DNA from: Stachybotrys elegans
Taxonomy: Eukaryota > Ascomycota > Sordariomycetes > Hypocreales > Stachybotryaceae
Reading direction: 5' to 3'
Length of the DNA stretch: 64,000 nucleotides
Assembly (NCBI GenBank): GCA_020746835.1
Contig: JAGPNK010000002.1
Span: 992,001 to 1,056,000, forward strand
Below, piece after piece: positions 44,745 to 55,357 of this stretch (positions are counted from its first letter, which is position 1; every line of letters starts with the position of its first letter). The notes below the pieces were generated by a model. That model was not told the origin of the DNA. It made no database searches and saw only the letters and a program-made list of their open reading frames with translations. Both the position numbers and the translations under genes were made by a program.

Positions 44745-46781
44745 CTATACTTGATCTGACGTCCGTTGCTGCTGGACATGTTCGACCCAATCAGCTACAC
44801 TCGCCCGCTTGTCAGGCGAGCGGCCCATATGGCTCAATGGTGTCTCACCATAATGACAGGGCGGTACGACAAGGCCAGTAAACCCTCTCGCCACCTGATC
44901 ACCACACCATTTGAATGTCCATGCAGTGCTCCTCTCCGACACGCCTCGGATATACTGTATATCGACTGAGTTCTGGTATTGACTGACATATTGCGCGATA
45001 GGGTCAACCGACGGTACCGAGGTCTTCCCGGGAGCGTAGCGTAGCAACTCTCCATGTGCCCGGAAGCCAGGGTCAGTGACAGAGTCGTGAAGCCATGTCC
45101 AGTGCTTGTAGGACCATCCGTGGGAGCAGTTGAGGTGATCGCGTAGCTCTAAATCAATGTCCTCGAACTGCATCGACCCAAACGGCTGCCAAGGCACTTT
45201 GGGCTCAAGCTTGTAAGCCTCACCCTCGGGGCTTTCGTAGAGATGGTGAAGGTCACGGCGAAGCCGCCAGACATCAGATCGCGAAACCACCCCATTTTGC
45301 AGATGCGGCCCAGGAGGCTGCAACGACAGAAATGATCGCGGGATACCGGTCCAGGCGACAGTATCCAAAGCATCTCTCATGGACCAATTGCAGTATTGGG
45401 GTGGCTCGAGTAGCCAAGTGACTTCACCGCAGACGAGGGCACCAAGCCATAGCGGCGCGGCCTGCGTCGACGAGAAGAGTTTCGCTACAAGTTCGTTTTC
45501 TTTGTTTTCTCGAAGAGGACCGAGTATCTTTTGCAGAGGCTGGAGCCAATGCCCCGCGTGGTTACAGGGCACGTCGGGCTCCTAGATGGCGCTCTCGAGA
45601 AGACCTATCAATATATCACGGGAAAGTGCCAGAGTCATATAATAGCTGACGTCAAGGAACTCGGGGGGCAGGTGGCATTCGCTCACAGATGGCGGTTTGC
45701 GAACAATGGCAGGCGATGGGAAATGCGGCTCGGGGACTGTGATGTGACCCTTGTGCAACCTAAAGCAGAGGGCAGCGGCCAGGGCGACGGATGATTGGCT
45801 GCCCAGTTGGAACGCGACGCAGAACCTCTCCAGGTATATAGCAGCTAGGCGGGCTGAAGGGAGCTCGAAAGGCAGGTCTCTTTGTGTACATGTTGGATCA
45901 TGGTGTTGGAACTCTATGCCGAGACACTGGGTGATGTCGATAGACCATGGTAGGAAGACATCGCGATCCTTGCTGGCAATCAAGGTCGAGTCCTGTTTCG
46001 TGATCAGTTTCCACCAAGCCAGTTCATCCGCACCCATATAGCTCGCATCTAGGATTGCGGACTGGATGATTGAGCCAGTGAGGGTTGTAGAGCGAGTGGC
46101 AAGGTGGAGAGTGAGGTGGTCGCCACGCCTTTCGGCGAGGCTGGCGTTAAGAATGTAAGACCAAGCGAGGATGAGCGGAGCGAGGCCGTTATTCAGAGCG
46201 CCGTGCCAGCGGCGGAAACTCGGGATTGGCGAGAGACGTAGCTTCATGACCCGGCCGACGACGAGGTGTAGAGTCTGTTCGGGCTGCGTCATCTCACGCA
46301 GGGGACAGTCCATGTCCAAGTTGATCCAGGTAGAGAAGCCTTTGGTGCTGGCGGCGCTGGGCGGCAATGAGGCTGGGAGGGCGGGGATGCGAACGAGGAG
46401 CGACTTCAGGTTGTGAGCAGAAGGCGGAAACTCGCCAGGAGCAGTGGTACGGGCGGTGTCGAATGCGGTGTGCCAGTGCGCATGACTCCGTGCGAGTACT
46501 GCATCGGCTGAAGGGCCGGTGTAGATGCCTAGCTTGTCCAAATATCGATTCGGAGCTCCCTCGTCACTCTCATCGTCGCCCTCCTCGTCAGTGCTGCTGA
46601 AGGCGTCGCCATCGTCGTCGCCATCCCCTGTGTCGCCAGAGTCATGATAGCCGCCACTGTACTGCTCAGAGGTGTCGCCTGAGCTCGAGAGCAAGTCGTA
46701 CACGGTCACGTCAGACTCATTGTCGGGATCCTGCTGGGTTTCCTCGAGCTTCATGGCTCCCTGAGCGGGGTGGATGGCCAT
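44745..46781 (-). pseudogene. 679-codon frame of unknown function interrupted by one in-frame amber codon
   Basis: From the ATG at 46781 the frame runs 399 codons to a TAG at 45582-45584 and then continues open in the same frame for 279 more codons to a stop at 44745. The residues on both sides look coding: LDVSYYMTLALSRDILIG before the stop, and EPDVPCNHAGHWLQPLQKIL directly after it. The N-terminal ~70 residues are acidic and disordered. The remainder is Trp-rich and globular with no domain I can name; similar large uncharacterised proteins are frequent in Pezizomycotina. A TGG-to-TAG change would explain the stop. Alternatives are a 69-nt intron (GTCAGC..CTAG) that removes the stop in phase but also removes the YYMTL segment, or a sequencing error. 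I call it a probable pseudogene with an otherwise intact frame. Confidence 0.6.
45582..45584 (-). other. In-frame amber codon separating two halves of one frame
   Basis: This TAG is the only stop in 679 codons. The following GAG CCC GAC GTG CCC codons keep the same phase, so no indel is involved. Confidence 0.85.
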
Positions 46782-47549
46782 GCATGTATGGTAGATCGTT
46801 TACATAGGATCCGAAGCTCAAGGTTATGTTACCTTAGTTAGAGGTGTGGGGATCATCGCTGATTGAAAGCTTTGGTTGGTCATATAAAAGAGAATACTGT
46901 GCTCTGATTGGCTTGTCATTTAGTTTGACCATCTCGAGCAAACGAAGGGATCACCTTGGGCTCTCTACGTTCAGCGCTTAAGACAGAGGAGGTGCGTGTA
47001 GTGAGGAAAAAGGAACAATACTGTATGCGAACAATGATGTTAAATCCATAATATTCAGCGATAAGTCACGTTTCATTTCCTGTTCTATCTATAATGGCTG
47101 CTGTCTAGCTGTGTTAGCAGTCGACGTGTAGGGTATCAAAGTCGATGGAATAAAACATTCCTCCCGCAAGACCCGAATCAACAGGGTGAGAAAAGAGAAA
47201 GAAAAGAAAAGAGAGACCCAAGAATCTTCCGCTCCCCTCAAATGTTTTATGCAATGACGGTATTCCACCAGAAATGGCGCCCGTGTCCCAGCGCAATAAA
47301 TGAATAAATGATCCAAGGAAAAGAGAACCAGCGATGTCGTTTCGTCGCTCGAGAGGTTCCATGACGGAAGCCCACATGCCAATCCAGATCCCGGCAGCGG
47401 CACTTATCAGCCGGCCGGGGGGAGCGGTGGCTCACTACTAGCATGACAGTGGCCCCAACCCACGAAGCCAGACGCCACTCGCACCTCTGGTATGACGGCG
47501 TCTTCGGCCCATGCCTGGCGGCCGCGCCCGCACGCGCACGCTCACTCAC
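46782..47549. other. Intergenic region between the amber gene and vps62
   Basis: Promoter of the amber-interrupted gene (minus strand) and 3' flank of vps62. An A/G-rich run at 47190-47220 is visible. No gene. Confidence 0.45.
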
Positions 47550-49097
47550 TCAATACCAGGTGCCCTTGGGATCCAGGGCATCGAGGATGCGGCAGGCCGT
47601 CCTGTGGCAGACCTTGGTGCGGTCCAGTCGCTTGAACTTTGGGCCAAAGGGCCCCGAGACGTAGTGATACTGACCAAAGAAGCGCCATTGCCGCATGTCG
47701 GCGAGGGAGTAGACCTCGTCGCCCCAGCGCCCAGCGTAGTGAAACCAAGAAGTCGGAGCATTCGGGTTCTTGGACGCAGGCACTAGGCTCTCCACCGTAG
47801 AATCTACCTCGTCGGGATCGTCGGGCAGGAAGCCCTCCATGGTGTAGTCGTAGTGGTAGGCGTAGTTGTTGAGCGACGGGTCCCAGATGGGGCCCTTGTC
47901 GGTCTCGTCCTTGAGGAGCCGGAAGGGCAGGATGTAGGGATGTGTGCCGGGCAGGGCGTACATGGCATGGGAGCCGACGGCAGAATAGATGACGGGGCGG
48001 TCGCCGTACTTTTCGACGGCGTCGTACGTGTATGCCTGGCCACCCTCATGCTCGGAGAAGTAGATGGCGCGAGGGACGCCGTTGTCGAAGCGCATCATGC
48101 AGTGCTCCCAGTCGCCCACGTGGTTGCCGAACCTGATGCCCAGGACCGTCTGCCCCAGATTGTAAGAGTAGAAGAAGAACCAAAAGGCGTCGAGGATCCC
48201 GTCGCCCTTGTCCACCAGCACGAGCACGGCGGGCGCGTCCGAGCGGCCGTCGGCGTCGGGTTTGTGGCCGCGGGGGAGCACATCGCGAGGATGAATGCGT
48301 CGAGGCCGGTCAAACGGGCTGCCGGATGCGAACTTGTGCTCTCGAGGATCCGAGATGCGATGAACAGGATGCGCCTTGTCGGCATCCCACCAGGTGGTCG
48401 GCTCTCCCTGGTCCAGCTGGCCGCGCCCGGTTGCCGGGTCCTGATGCGGCGCGCCGCGGGGGTCAAAATCGGCGGGCTTGTTGTTCTCGCTGTGTAGCCA
48501 GTCGGGGCGAGACTCGACATCGTCCTGGCTGTGCAGGAACTTGCGCCCGAGCTTGTCGTTGAGCTCATCTAGATTTGCGAGCGTCCATTCGGTGCCATTG
48601 ATGGGGTCCTCGTCGACGTACGCCGTCATGTGGCCAAGGTGATCCTTGATGTCCGAGGGCCAGAAGTGCTCGCCCGAATACAGGTGAACCAAAGGCGCAT
48701 ACTTGAGGACAAAGTCCGGGACGTCCTTGAGAACCTTGCGACGATCGTGCAGGCTCTTCTTCTTTTCGGACAGTGGGGGATGCTCGATATCATCCCAGCT
48801 TCGACGTCGCAGTTGGCGCTGCTCTTGCCATTCCTTCCAGCGAAGTTCCTTCTCGGAGAGGGGCTTGGAGTTGATCTCGGCGGGGTCTTTTCTGAGATGA
48901 TGGAGGCCGCATAAGCTCAGCCATCGACAGGACTGGCGGTCCCAGAAATACGGGCTGCTCTCGACCCAGAGGCGATCGCGCCATCGCTTTGCGGCATCAT
49001 GCTTGACGGGATCGAGAGCACGGGGTGCCAGCCATGCCACGAAGCAAAATGTGAGTAGAAGTGCTAGCAAGATGGTAGCACGGCGCAGCCAGTACAT
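47550..49097 (-). CDS. vps62: Vps62-family vacuolar protein sorting-associated protein
   Basis: An intronless frame of 515 residues. A signal-anchor helix lies at residues ~7-25 (ATILLALLLTFCFVAWLA). The family block begins near residue 125 (VLKYAPLVHLYSGEHFWPSD) and continues through FWFFFYSYNLGQ, RFGNHVGDWEHCMMRF and IYFSEHEGGQAYTYDA to VIYSAVGSHAMYA and the C-terminal WGDEVY and GPFGPK motifs. These are the hallmarks of the Vps62/DUF946 family. Yeast Vps62 was found in a screen for cytoplasm-to-vacuole and vacuolar sorting defects, but its biochemical role is unclear. The gene is followed by divergently repetitive, gene-free DNA. Family call is secure; function is family-level only. Confidence 0.93.
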   Translation of the reverse strand: MYWLRRATILLALLLTFCFVAWLAPRALDPVKHDAAKRWRDRLWVESSPYFWDRQSCRWLSLCGLHHLRKDPAEINSKPLSEKELRWKEWQEQRQLRRRSWDDIEHPPLSEKKKSLHDRRKVLKDVPDFVLKYAPLVHLYSGEHFWPSDIKDHLGHMTAYVDEDPINGTEWTLANLDELNDKLGRKFLHSQDDVESRPDWLHSENNKPADFDPRGAPHQDPATGRGQLDQGEPTTWWDADKAHPVHRISDPREHKFASGSPFDRPRRIHPRDVLPRGHKPDADGRSDAPAVLVLVDKGDGILDAFWFFFYSYNLGQTVLGIRFGNHVGDWEHCMMRFDNGVPRAIYFSEHEGGQAYTYDAVEKYGDRPVIYSAVGSHAMYALPGTHPYILPFRLLKDETDKGPIWDPSLNNYAYHYDYTMEGFLPDDPDEVDSTVESLVPASKNPNAPTSWFHYAGRWGDEVYSLADMRQWRFFGQYHYVSGPFGPKFKRLDRTKVCHRTACRILDALDPKGTWY

Positions 49098-51353
49098 GCT
49101 TGCTGGGGGGAGAAAGCCGGCCGACCCGAGCCACGACTTAGGTCCCTAGACAAGAAGAGAGAACGATGCCAGGAGTCAAGTGTCGTAGCGGGACTCGGGA
49201 TGTAGTTTTGAATCGTTTGGAGCCAAGTTATATGTTCTCACAGAGCGAGTGAACGAGAGAGCCACCGCATAAGACGGGATGGGCGACGAGTAAGACAGAA
49301 GGGAGGATAGTAAGAGGAAGGATGCGGCGAAGAGAGAGGAGGGAGTGGCTCGAGGAGAGGATTTGGCGGCAAGGGAAAATTGAATAGGCCAGCTATTTGA
49401 GCATCACGAACGGATTTTATGGTGACATGAAAGAATGGCAACGCCTCGAGCGGGCCACGGAGAGATGGGGGGGGAAGAAAAGGATAAGGAAAAGAAAGAA
49501 GAGGTCTGGCTAGCATCAAGATGCACGGCGGCCTATCCGGGACGTCCAAAAATCCAATGGACGGATGCAAGGCACCATGTATCATGTACCATGTACCATG
49601 TACCCTTTTCCTGCAAATCCAGGCTAGGCTTGGATCAGGCTCGTTCTGGAAGTGCCCCCACTCTCAGCCTGCAGGTTCGAGCCATGTCCAAGTTACATGC
49701 CACTGGAGGGAGTGGGGCCCGTGTGCAGCGCAGGCACACACAGGGTCCCCTATAAACCACCCTGTCAGGCCGCGGGCTTCGGGTAGACGGTACGTAGCTG
49801 CAGGGGTAAGGGTCGGAATGTTTGACACGTTAGGCTTAAGTGCCTTTCCAGACCTGAAGCGTCCATCCATCAGCACACATTGGATGTCCAGGTTAGACGG
49901 GACACGCAACGTAGGTGCCGGGGGCCACCTTTGCTCACCTTTTCCCCCTCACAAGTCGCCGCCTCCGCCGCCGCCGAGACCCCTGGTAGACGAACATCAG
50001 GCGTCTAGACATGCACTGCCAGGCATGTGCGTGTGTGACTGAGCAAACATATGTATGTACCTTCCCATTTTCTGACCGCCCCAGCTGACGACTCGGATGC
50101 AACGCTGAGACCACCTGGCACCAAGCCGTCGTATTTCTACAGCGACGGTGCGCCCTACCGACCTGCACATGTGTACGCCTCTGCGGCCGGCAACGGAGGC
50201 GGAAACTAGGAACTCCAAGGGCGGTTGCGCGACGGCGATTTACAGAGAAACCCGGCAAGGATACCTACCTACCCCTTTGGTGGTGGTGGTGGCGGCGGCA
50301 GTCCATCCATCCCCTGTTCAACTTGACCGGAATCTCGACCAAAGGTCTCCTCCATCCTCGTCGCGAGCGGCATTCGCTTCCATTCTCCAGCGTCCGTACG
50401 TACGCCCGCCCCAGTGCACGTGTAGCAGCAGTAGTCCATCAGAGCGGTGCCAGCGAATATCAAGTCATGTAGGTAGCTATGGAGTTTGCACTCCGCTCGC
50501 CTGCAGCCAGATTCGAGCCAGGGCATCACACCCAACACCGGCTTGCTGGTCTCGAAGCCCCTGCCTTGACCCATGATGATCAACCGCCCGCAGTAGCCTC
50601 CCAACTGGCTCGACATTGTCACTTCACCGCTGCACGCACCCACACAGAGCCACATCCAGAGAGAGGGGCGGCAGGCCTCGTGGCTGAATCTAGCCCAGCG
50701 CTCATGTGGCCACTTAGAGACGCCCTTCCCCTTGAATCAGCGAACCATCGTGGCCCAGCCCGCCACATGTCCCGTAGCCTCCTCCTTCTCCGCCTTTTGC
50801 TACATCGCACCCGTGCCCTCAACACCACTCGTGCCCCTTTTGTGATAGGTACCATGCATCTTCAACGAGTCGCGCGGGCCAATCACAGCTTCCTGCAGTA
50901 TGTCGTGGGTTGCCCATAGCTTCTCGGATGATCATATCGATGCATCCCAGATGCATTCTCTCATCTGTTGAGCCCTATCCGTTTCCCCACCATCTTCAGA
51001 CTACGCTGCGATTTCTTATCTTTCTTTCTCATCTTTGGCTTCATTTGATGGTCGAGTCACGCAGGCTGTTCGTGCGCATGCCATGACATAGGCTGGTTGC
51101 AGCACCCACTCACCCACCAACCGGCGCATGAAGCCATGCCAGGGTCGTTGCTATCCAGAGGCCCTGCAGAGTTCCAGTCGCATCCCAAATATACGCATCG
51201 TGGTGGTTTCCCTGTCCGTGATTGCTGGGTAGCTGACTCTGCTACAATCACCACCGTCGTATCCTGCATGAACCTCGACAAGAACCAAGATGTAGCTGTG
51301 ACTTCTGGTCAGGTATGTCGGCGTGCTCTGTACAGCTGACCCCGCCGTTGTGA
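49098..51353. other. 2.3-kb intergenic region
   Basis: Contains the vps62 promoter and the 3' flank of the tau55-like gene. A short CATGTACCAT tandem lies at 49573-49604. Frames of 100-170 codons occur on both strands but are Pro/Ser/His-rich with no motif. Confidence 0.45.
49573..49604. repeat. Short CATGTAC tandem repeat
   Basis: Three to four imperfect copies of ACCATGT. Seen directly in non-coding sequence. Confidence 0.75.
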
Positions 51354-52760
51354 TCAGCTCGTCATGGTGATATCTCGATCGCTTCTGTCCTCATCATCCA
51401 TCTCATCAAGATTGTCTTCGTCCGAGTTCTCATCCGAATCGGTATGCGAGTCGCCCATGGGCTCCTCATCCTCGTCGTCGTACTGATCCGTGTCTGGCCC
51501 TCGCTCGTCGCCAAACCTGCGCGCCTCATCCCTCCCTCCCGCAAGGTCTTCCCAGTGCATAGGCGTAGGCGTGGACAGACCTGGTCCTACTGTAGATGGT
51601 CCTATCCCGGAGAACATCATCTCCTCCACCGGAACCCTAACTCGGCCCCGCCCTCGGCCCCGTCCTCTGGGCCTTCCTATGCGGCGTCGCTCGCGCCTGG
51701 GGGCGGTTTCTGCCCCAGGCTTTCTTCTGCGCGGCATCGAATCTGGGCCCACGGTGTCTTTGAAGTTCTTCCCCGCTCCATCTTTGGCATAGATTGTTAC
51801 ATGATCCGTCTCCCCTTTCTTCTTCTTGAGTGCCATCAGGTTTTCCAGGAACCGAGTCTGCCGTGCCTTGTCTCCGGTCTTGTGTTTGCCTCTGGGAATC
51901 CTGATGTTCCACTCCTCTCGGATTGGAGCCAGCGTGTCCACCTCTGGGTTCTTGGATTTCAATACCTTTTCCTTTGTCAGAATCCTTGATGCACTTGCGC
52001 CCAACAGATCAACGCCTCCCGGCAGCCTTCGAAGAGCTGGGAGTTTGTCCGTCGCCTCGTCTTCGTGGTGTGCCAGTATCATATCTGTCCCAATCATTTC
52101 GGCCCACTGGCCCTCGAAAATTCGTCCTCGGTAGGCGATGACAGGTTTCTGGGTGTGAAGATCGAGGATTTGCAGGTCCCTTAGCTCTTCTGGTGCCGTG
52201 TTCTCCTCCGTCGCATCCGCCTTCTCGTTGTCGCCAGTGTTCCCGTCTCCACTTCCACCAGTCGATACATTTGTTGGGATCGGATCTGTTGCGACGACTT
52301 CCTTTCCTTTCCCTTTGTTCTTGCGCATCTCTATGCTCTCGCTGAGAAGCCGAGGGTCAATTTCCGGTGCATCGTCGTCGGGCTCTGGTACGGGTTCTTC
52401 GTCGTCTTCCTCGTCAACCACGTCTCGATTCTCGCGCCTTTGCTGGCTCATCTGGGCATGTGTCACCGGCACATGATGAAGCCAGTTGTAGTAACCGCCA
52501 CGACTGTGATGCGGTGTCCGGGCCACTCTCTCCTTGAACTCAGGGTAGGAGAGTTCGAGTGTCAGGTAGTAAGTCTGGGACTAGTCAGCATGGTTGCTTT
52601 TCCGTGCAGCCAACCTAGCACGCACCTCTGTCTCTGTGGTGGAGTACTCGTACTCCCATTCTTCTTGCTCGTCCTTGGCCACTTGGCGAAGAATTTCCTC
52701 GAGCGCGAGCGCTCCGCCCTGGTCGGGCTGGAGTATGTCAAGCCTATCAAAGTTCTCCAT
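51354..52760 (-). CDS. TFIIIC subunit tau55/Sfc7-like (triple-barrel domain)
   Basis: Two exons (52760-52626 and 52574-51354) with a 51-nt intron containing a CTGAC branch site encode 451 residues. Exon 1 ends in WEYEYSTTETE and exon 2 begins TYYLTLELSYPEF; joined, these form the characteristic first strand of the TFIIIC triple-barrel domain. The second signature block lies near residues 190-211 (VIAYRGRIFEGQWAEMIGTD). This subunit helps anchor TFIIIC on RNA polymerase III promoters, such as the tRNA A-box side, by dimerising with tau95. A long acidic, Ser/Thr/Asn-rich insert separates the two blocks. After the barrel there is an Arg/Gly AT-hook-like run (RRRIGRPRGRGRG) and an acidic C terminus. 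The start is supported by MENFDRLDILQPDQ and divergence from HIS7. Confidence 0.85.
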
Positions 52761-53243
52761 ACTAGCCGCGCGAAGTTATCGTGTGATCCTGACCTCGCGG
52801 TTTCGGCTGTAATTGAAGAAGCCCGAGGTGGGCATATCGTGGTTGCGGGACCTTTTCTGGTTCGGTTGTTGGCAGAGAGGAAGAGAGAGTCGAGCTGCGA
52901 TCTTCAATTGGCATTAAAGGTCATTGCCCGTTTGGGGCACAACCAAAGTCGGTCAAGAGTGGCATAACAAGGATCAGGCGGGGCATCCCTCCATGTCCCT
53001 CGTTAGGTCGCTTCCCTTCTTCATGCCCCGCTATCGGTGGGCTAAAGGTAAATGCACTGGCTCATGCTCAAAACTCATCTCGAGAGGCCCGACTTGACTC
53101 ATCGAAACAACCCATTCTGTAAATATTCACGCAGGCTCTCCTTAAATACCGTCTGGAATCCTCTCACCACCTGCTCCAAGTCTCTGCACCACTTCTCTTC
53201 CTGCCTGCTCGTCGACTCAAAGCCGACGTGGGAGCGGCCGAAT
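52761..53243. promoter_or_regulatory. Divergent promoter shared by the tau55-like gene and HIS7
   Basis: A 483-base region between two divergent start codons. It contains the TGACTCA element annotated separately, closer to HIS7. Confidence 0.55.
53095..53101. promoter_or_regulatory. Gcn4/CPC1-type site upstream of HIS7
   Basis: The sequence TGACTCA, the core recognised by Gcn4, CPC1 and CpcA, lies about 143 bases upstream of the HIS7 start. Cross-pathway control of histidine genes by this element is well established in fungi; binding here is inferred. Confidence 0.7.
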
Positions 53244-54943
53244 ATGCCCACCGTTCACCTGTTAGACTATGTTGCCGGCAACATCAGAAGCCTGGTCAAC
53301 GCCATTGAGAAGCTCGGCTATGAGGTAGACTGGGTTCGATCACCAGAAGATGTTCCAAAGGCTGAGGTGCTGCCCCCCCCGCCCCTTCATCTTACATGCA
53401 TTGGTGTTGACGCGCCATACAGAAACTCATTCTTCCTGGAGTCGGCCACTTCGGCCATTGCATGTCCCAGCTTGCCCAGGCCAACTATCTACCCGCTATA
53501 AAAAAGCATATAGATGCCGGGAAACCGTTTATGGGAATCTGCGTTGGCTTACAGGCACTCTTCGAGGGCTCCGAAGAAGACCCCTCTACCCCTGGTCTGG
53601 GAGTCATAAAATCCTCCTTGAACGAGTTCAACGACTCTGACAAATCGGTCCCTCACATCGGCTGGAATAGCGCGGATACCTGCGGATGGCCAATGTACGA
53701 TCTAAGGCCAGACTCCAAGTACTACTACGTTCACTCGTACAAGTCATCCTACATCAAGGGCCAGCTCGAGGCTCAGGGATGGACCGTCGCAACAGGAACT
53801 TACGGCAAAGAGACCTTTGTCGGTGCAGTCGCAAAGGGAAACATCTATGCCACCCAGTTCCACCCAGAGAAGTCCGGCGTCGCTGGCCTGCGAACCATCC
53901 GCGCATTCTTGACCGGCGAGGGTGCCAAGGCCCTGCGCGACAACCCGGCCTCCAACATCCCGAACCTCCAATTCCGTGACAGTCTGACCCGTCGTGTCAT
54001 TGCCTGTCTTGACGTGCGGACCAATGATCAGGGAGACCTCGTCGTCACCAAGGGCGATCAATACGATGTGCGCGAGAAGGGATCTGACCGCAACGTTCGC
54101 AATCTTGGCAAGCCCGTCGAGATGGCCAAGCGCTACTACGAGGAGGGAGCTGACGAAGTCACCTTCCTCAACATTACCTCGTTCCGAGACTGCCCGGTTG
54201 CCGACCTGCCTATGCTTGAGATTCTCCGTCAGACCTCACGCACCGTCTTCGTTCCGCTCACCATCGGTGGCGGCATCCGCGACACCGTAGACACCGACGG
54301 GACCAAGGTCTCGGCCCTCGAGATTGCCACCATGTACTTCAAGTCTGGCGCAGACAAGGTCTCTATCGGCTCCGACGCCGTGCTCGCCGCGGAGGAGTAC
54401 TACTCGCTCGGCCAGAAGCTCTTCGGCAACACGGCCATTGAGCAAATCTCCCGCGCCTACGGGAACCAGGCCGTTGTCGTGAGTGTCGACCCGAAGCGCG
54501 TCTACGTCCCCAAGCTGGATGCCACCCGCCACAACATCATCCACACGCAGTATCCAGGCCCCAAGGGCGAGGCATTCTGCTGGTACGCCTGCACCATCAA
54601 AGGTGGCCGCGAGACCCGAGACATGGACGTCGTCGAGCTCGTCCAAGCTGTCGAGGCCATGGGCGCTGGCGAGATCTTGCTCAACTGCATCGACAAGGAT
54701 GGCACCAACAGCGGGTTTGATCTCGAACTCATCTCCCAGGTCAAGTCGGCGACGAGGATTCCCGTCATTGCATCAAGCGGCGCTGGTAATCCGGGACACT
54801 TTGAGGAGGTCTTCAACAAAACTACCACGGACGCGGCGCTGGGAGCTGGCATGTTCCACAGGGGAGAATATACTGTCAAGCAAGTCAAGGACCATCTTCA
54901 GAGCAAGGGTCTTGTCGTACGACAATTCGAAGGTGAGCTCTAA
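53244..54943 (+). CDS. his7: Imidazole glycerol phosphate synthase HisHF (HIS7)
   Basis: Bifunctional histidine-biosynthesis enzyme. Two exons (53244-53366 and 53423-54943) joined by a 56-nt intron give 547 residues. The HisH glutaminase domain comes first, with PGVGHFG, the catalytic cysteine C81 in [15 protein letters not shown], and the His/Glu pair H188/E190 in FHPEKSG. The HisF cyclase barrel follows, beginning near residue 207 with [12 protein letters not shown] and including [30 protein letters not shown] and [15 protein letters not shown]. The enzyme converts PRFAR plus glutamine to IGP and AICAR. All key residues are visible. The start is set at [13 protein letters not shown]; an upstream in-frame extension exists but is not conserved-looking. 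A TGACTCA lies upstream. Also convergent with the antizyme gene. Confidence 0.97.
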
Positions 54944-55357
54944 GACAAGGCAGCTTTGAATAACGGCATCACACGTAGAGAGACATAGATTTCATCTTGG
55001 CGTTTGGATATCATTGTAGACTCATACTATGCTACTACCCCTGAGGCTCCTGTACTAGAATGAAAGATGGTATCCGTCACTGAAAATAACTATCCTTTCA
55101 TGCGGAAAAAGAAAAATGTGAAAACTGCCTAGCAACAAAAACGAGACAAGAGCAGTAAAAAAGAAATCAAATTCAGAACTCCGTAACGCTGCTTTTTGTC
55201 ATGACACCGGACCCGGACTGCGCTGAGGGCAGTGTTGCTGTAGTCGTAGTCCATGTGAGGACACTGTCGCCAATGTTGGAGGGGAATATCTGACTGAAGA
55301 AGAGAAGACTGAAGTCGCAAAGTCGTAACAATAAGGAGGAAGCATGGAATCCAGATA
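54944..55357. other. Convergent 3' region between his7 and antizyme
   Basis: AT-richer spacer with 3' ends of both genes. No gene seen. Confidence 0.5.
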
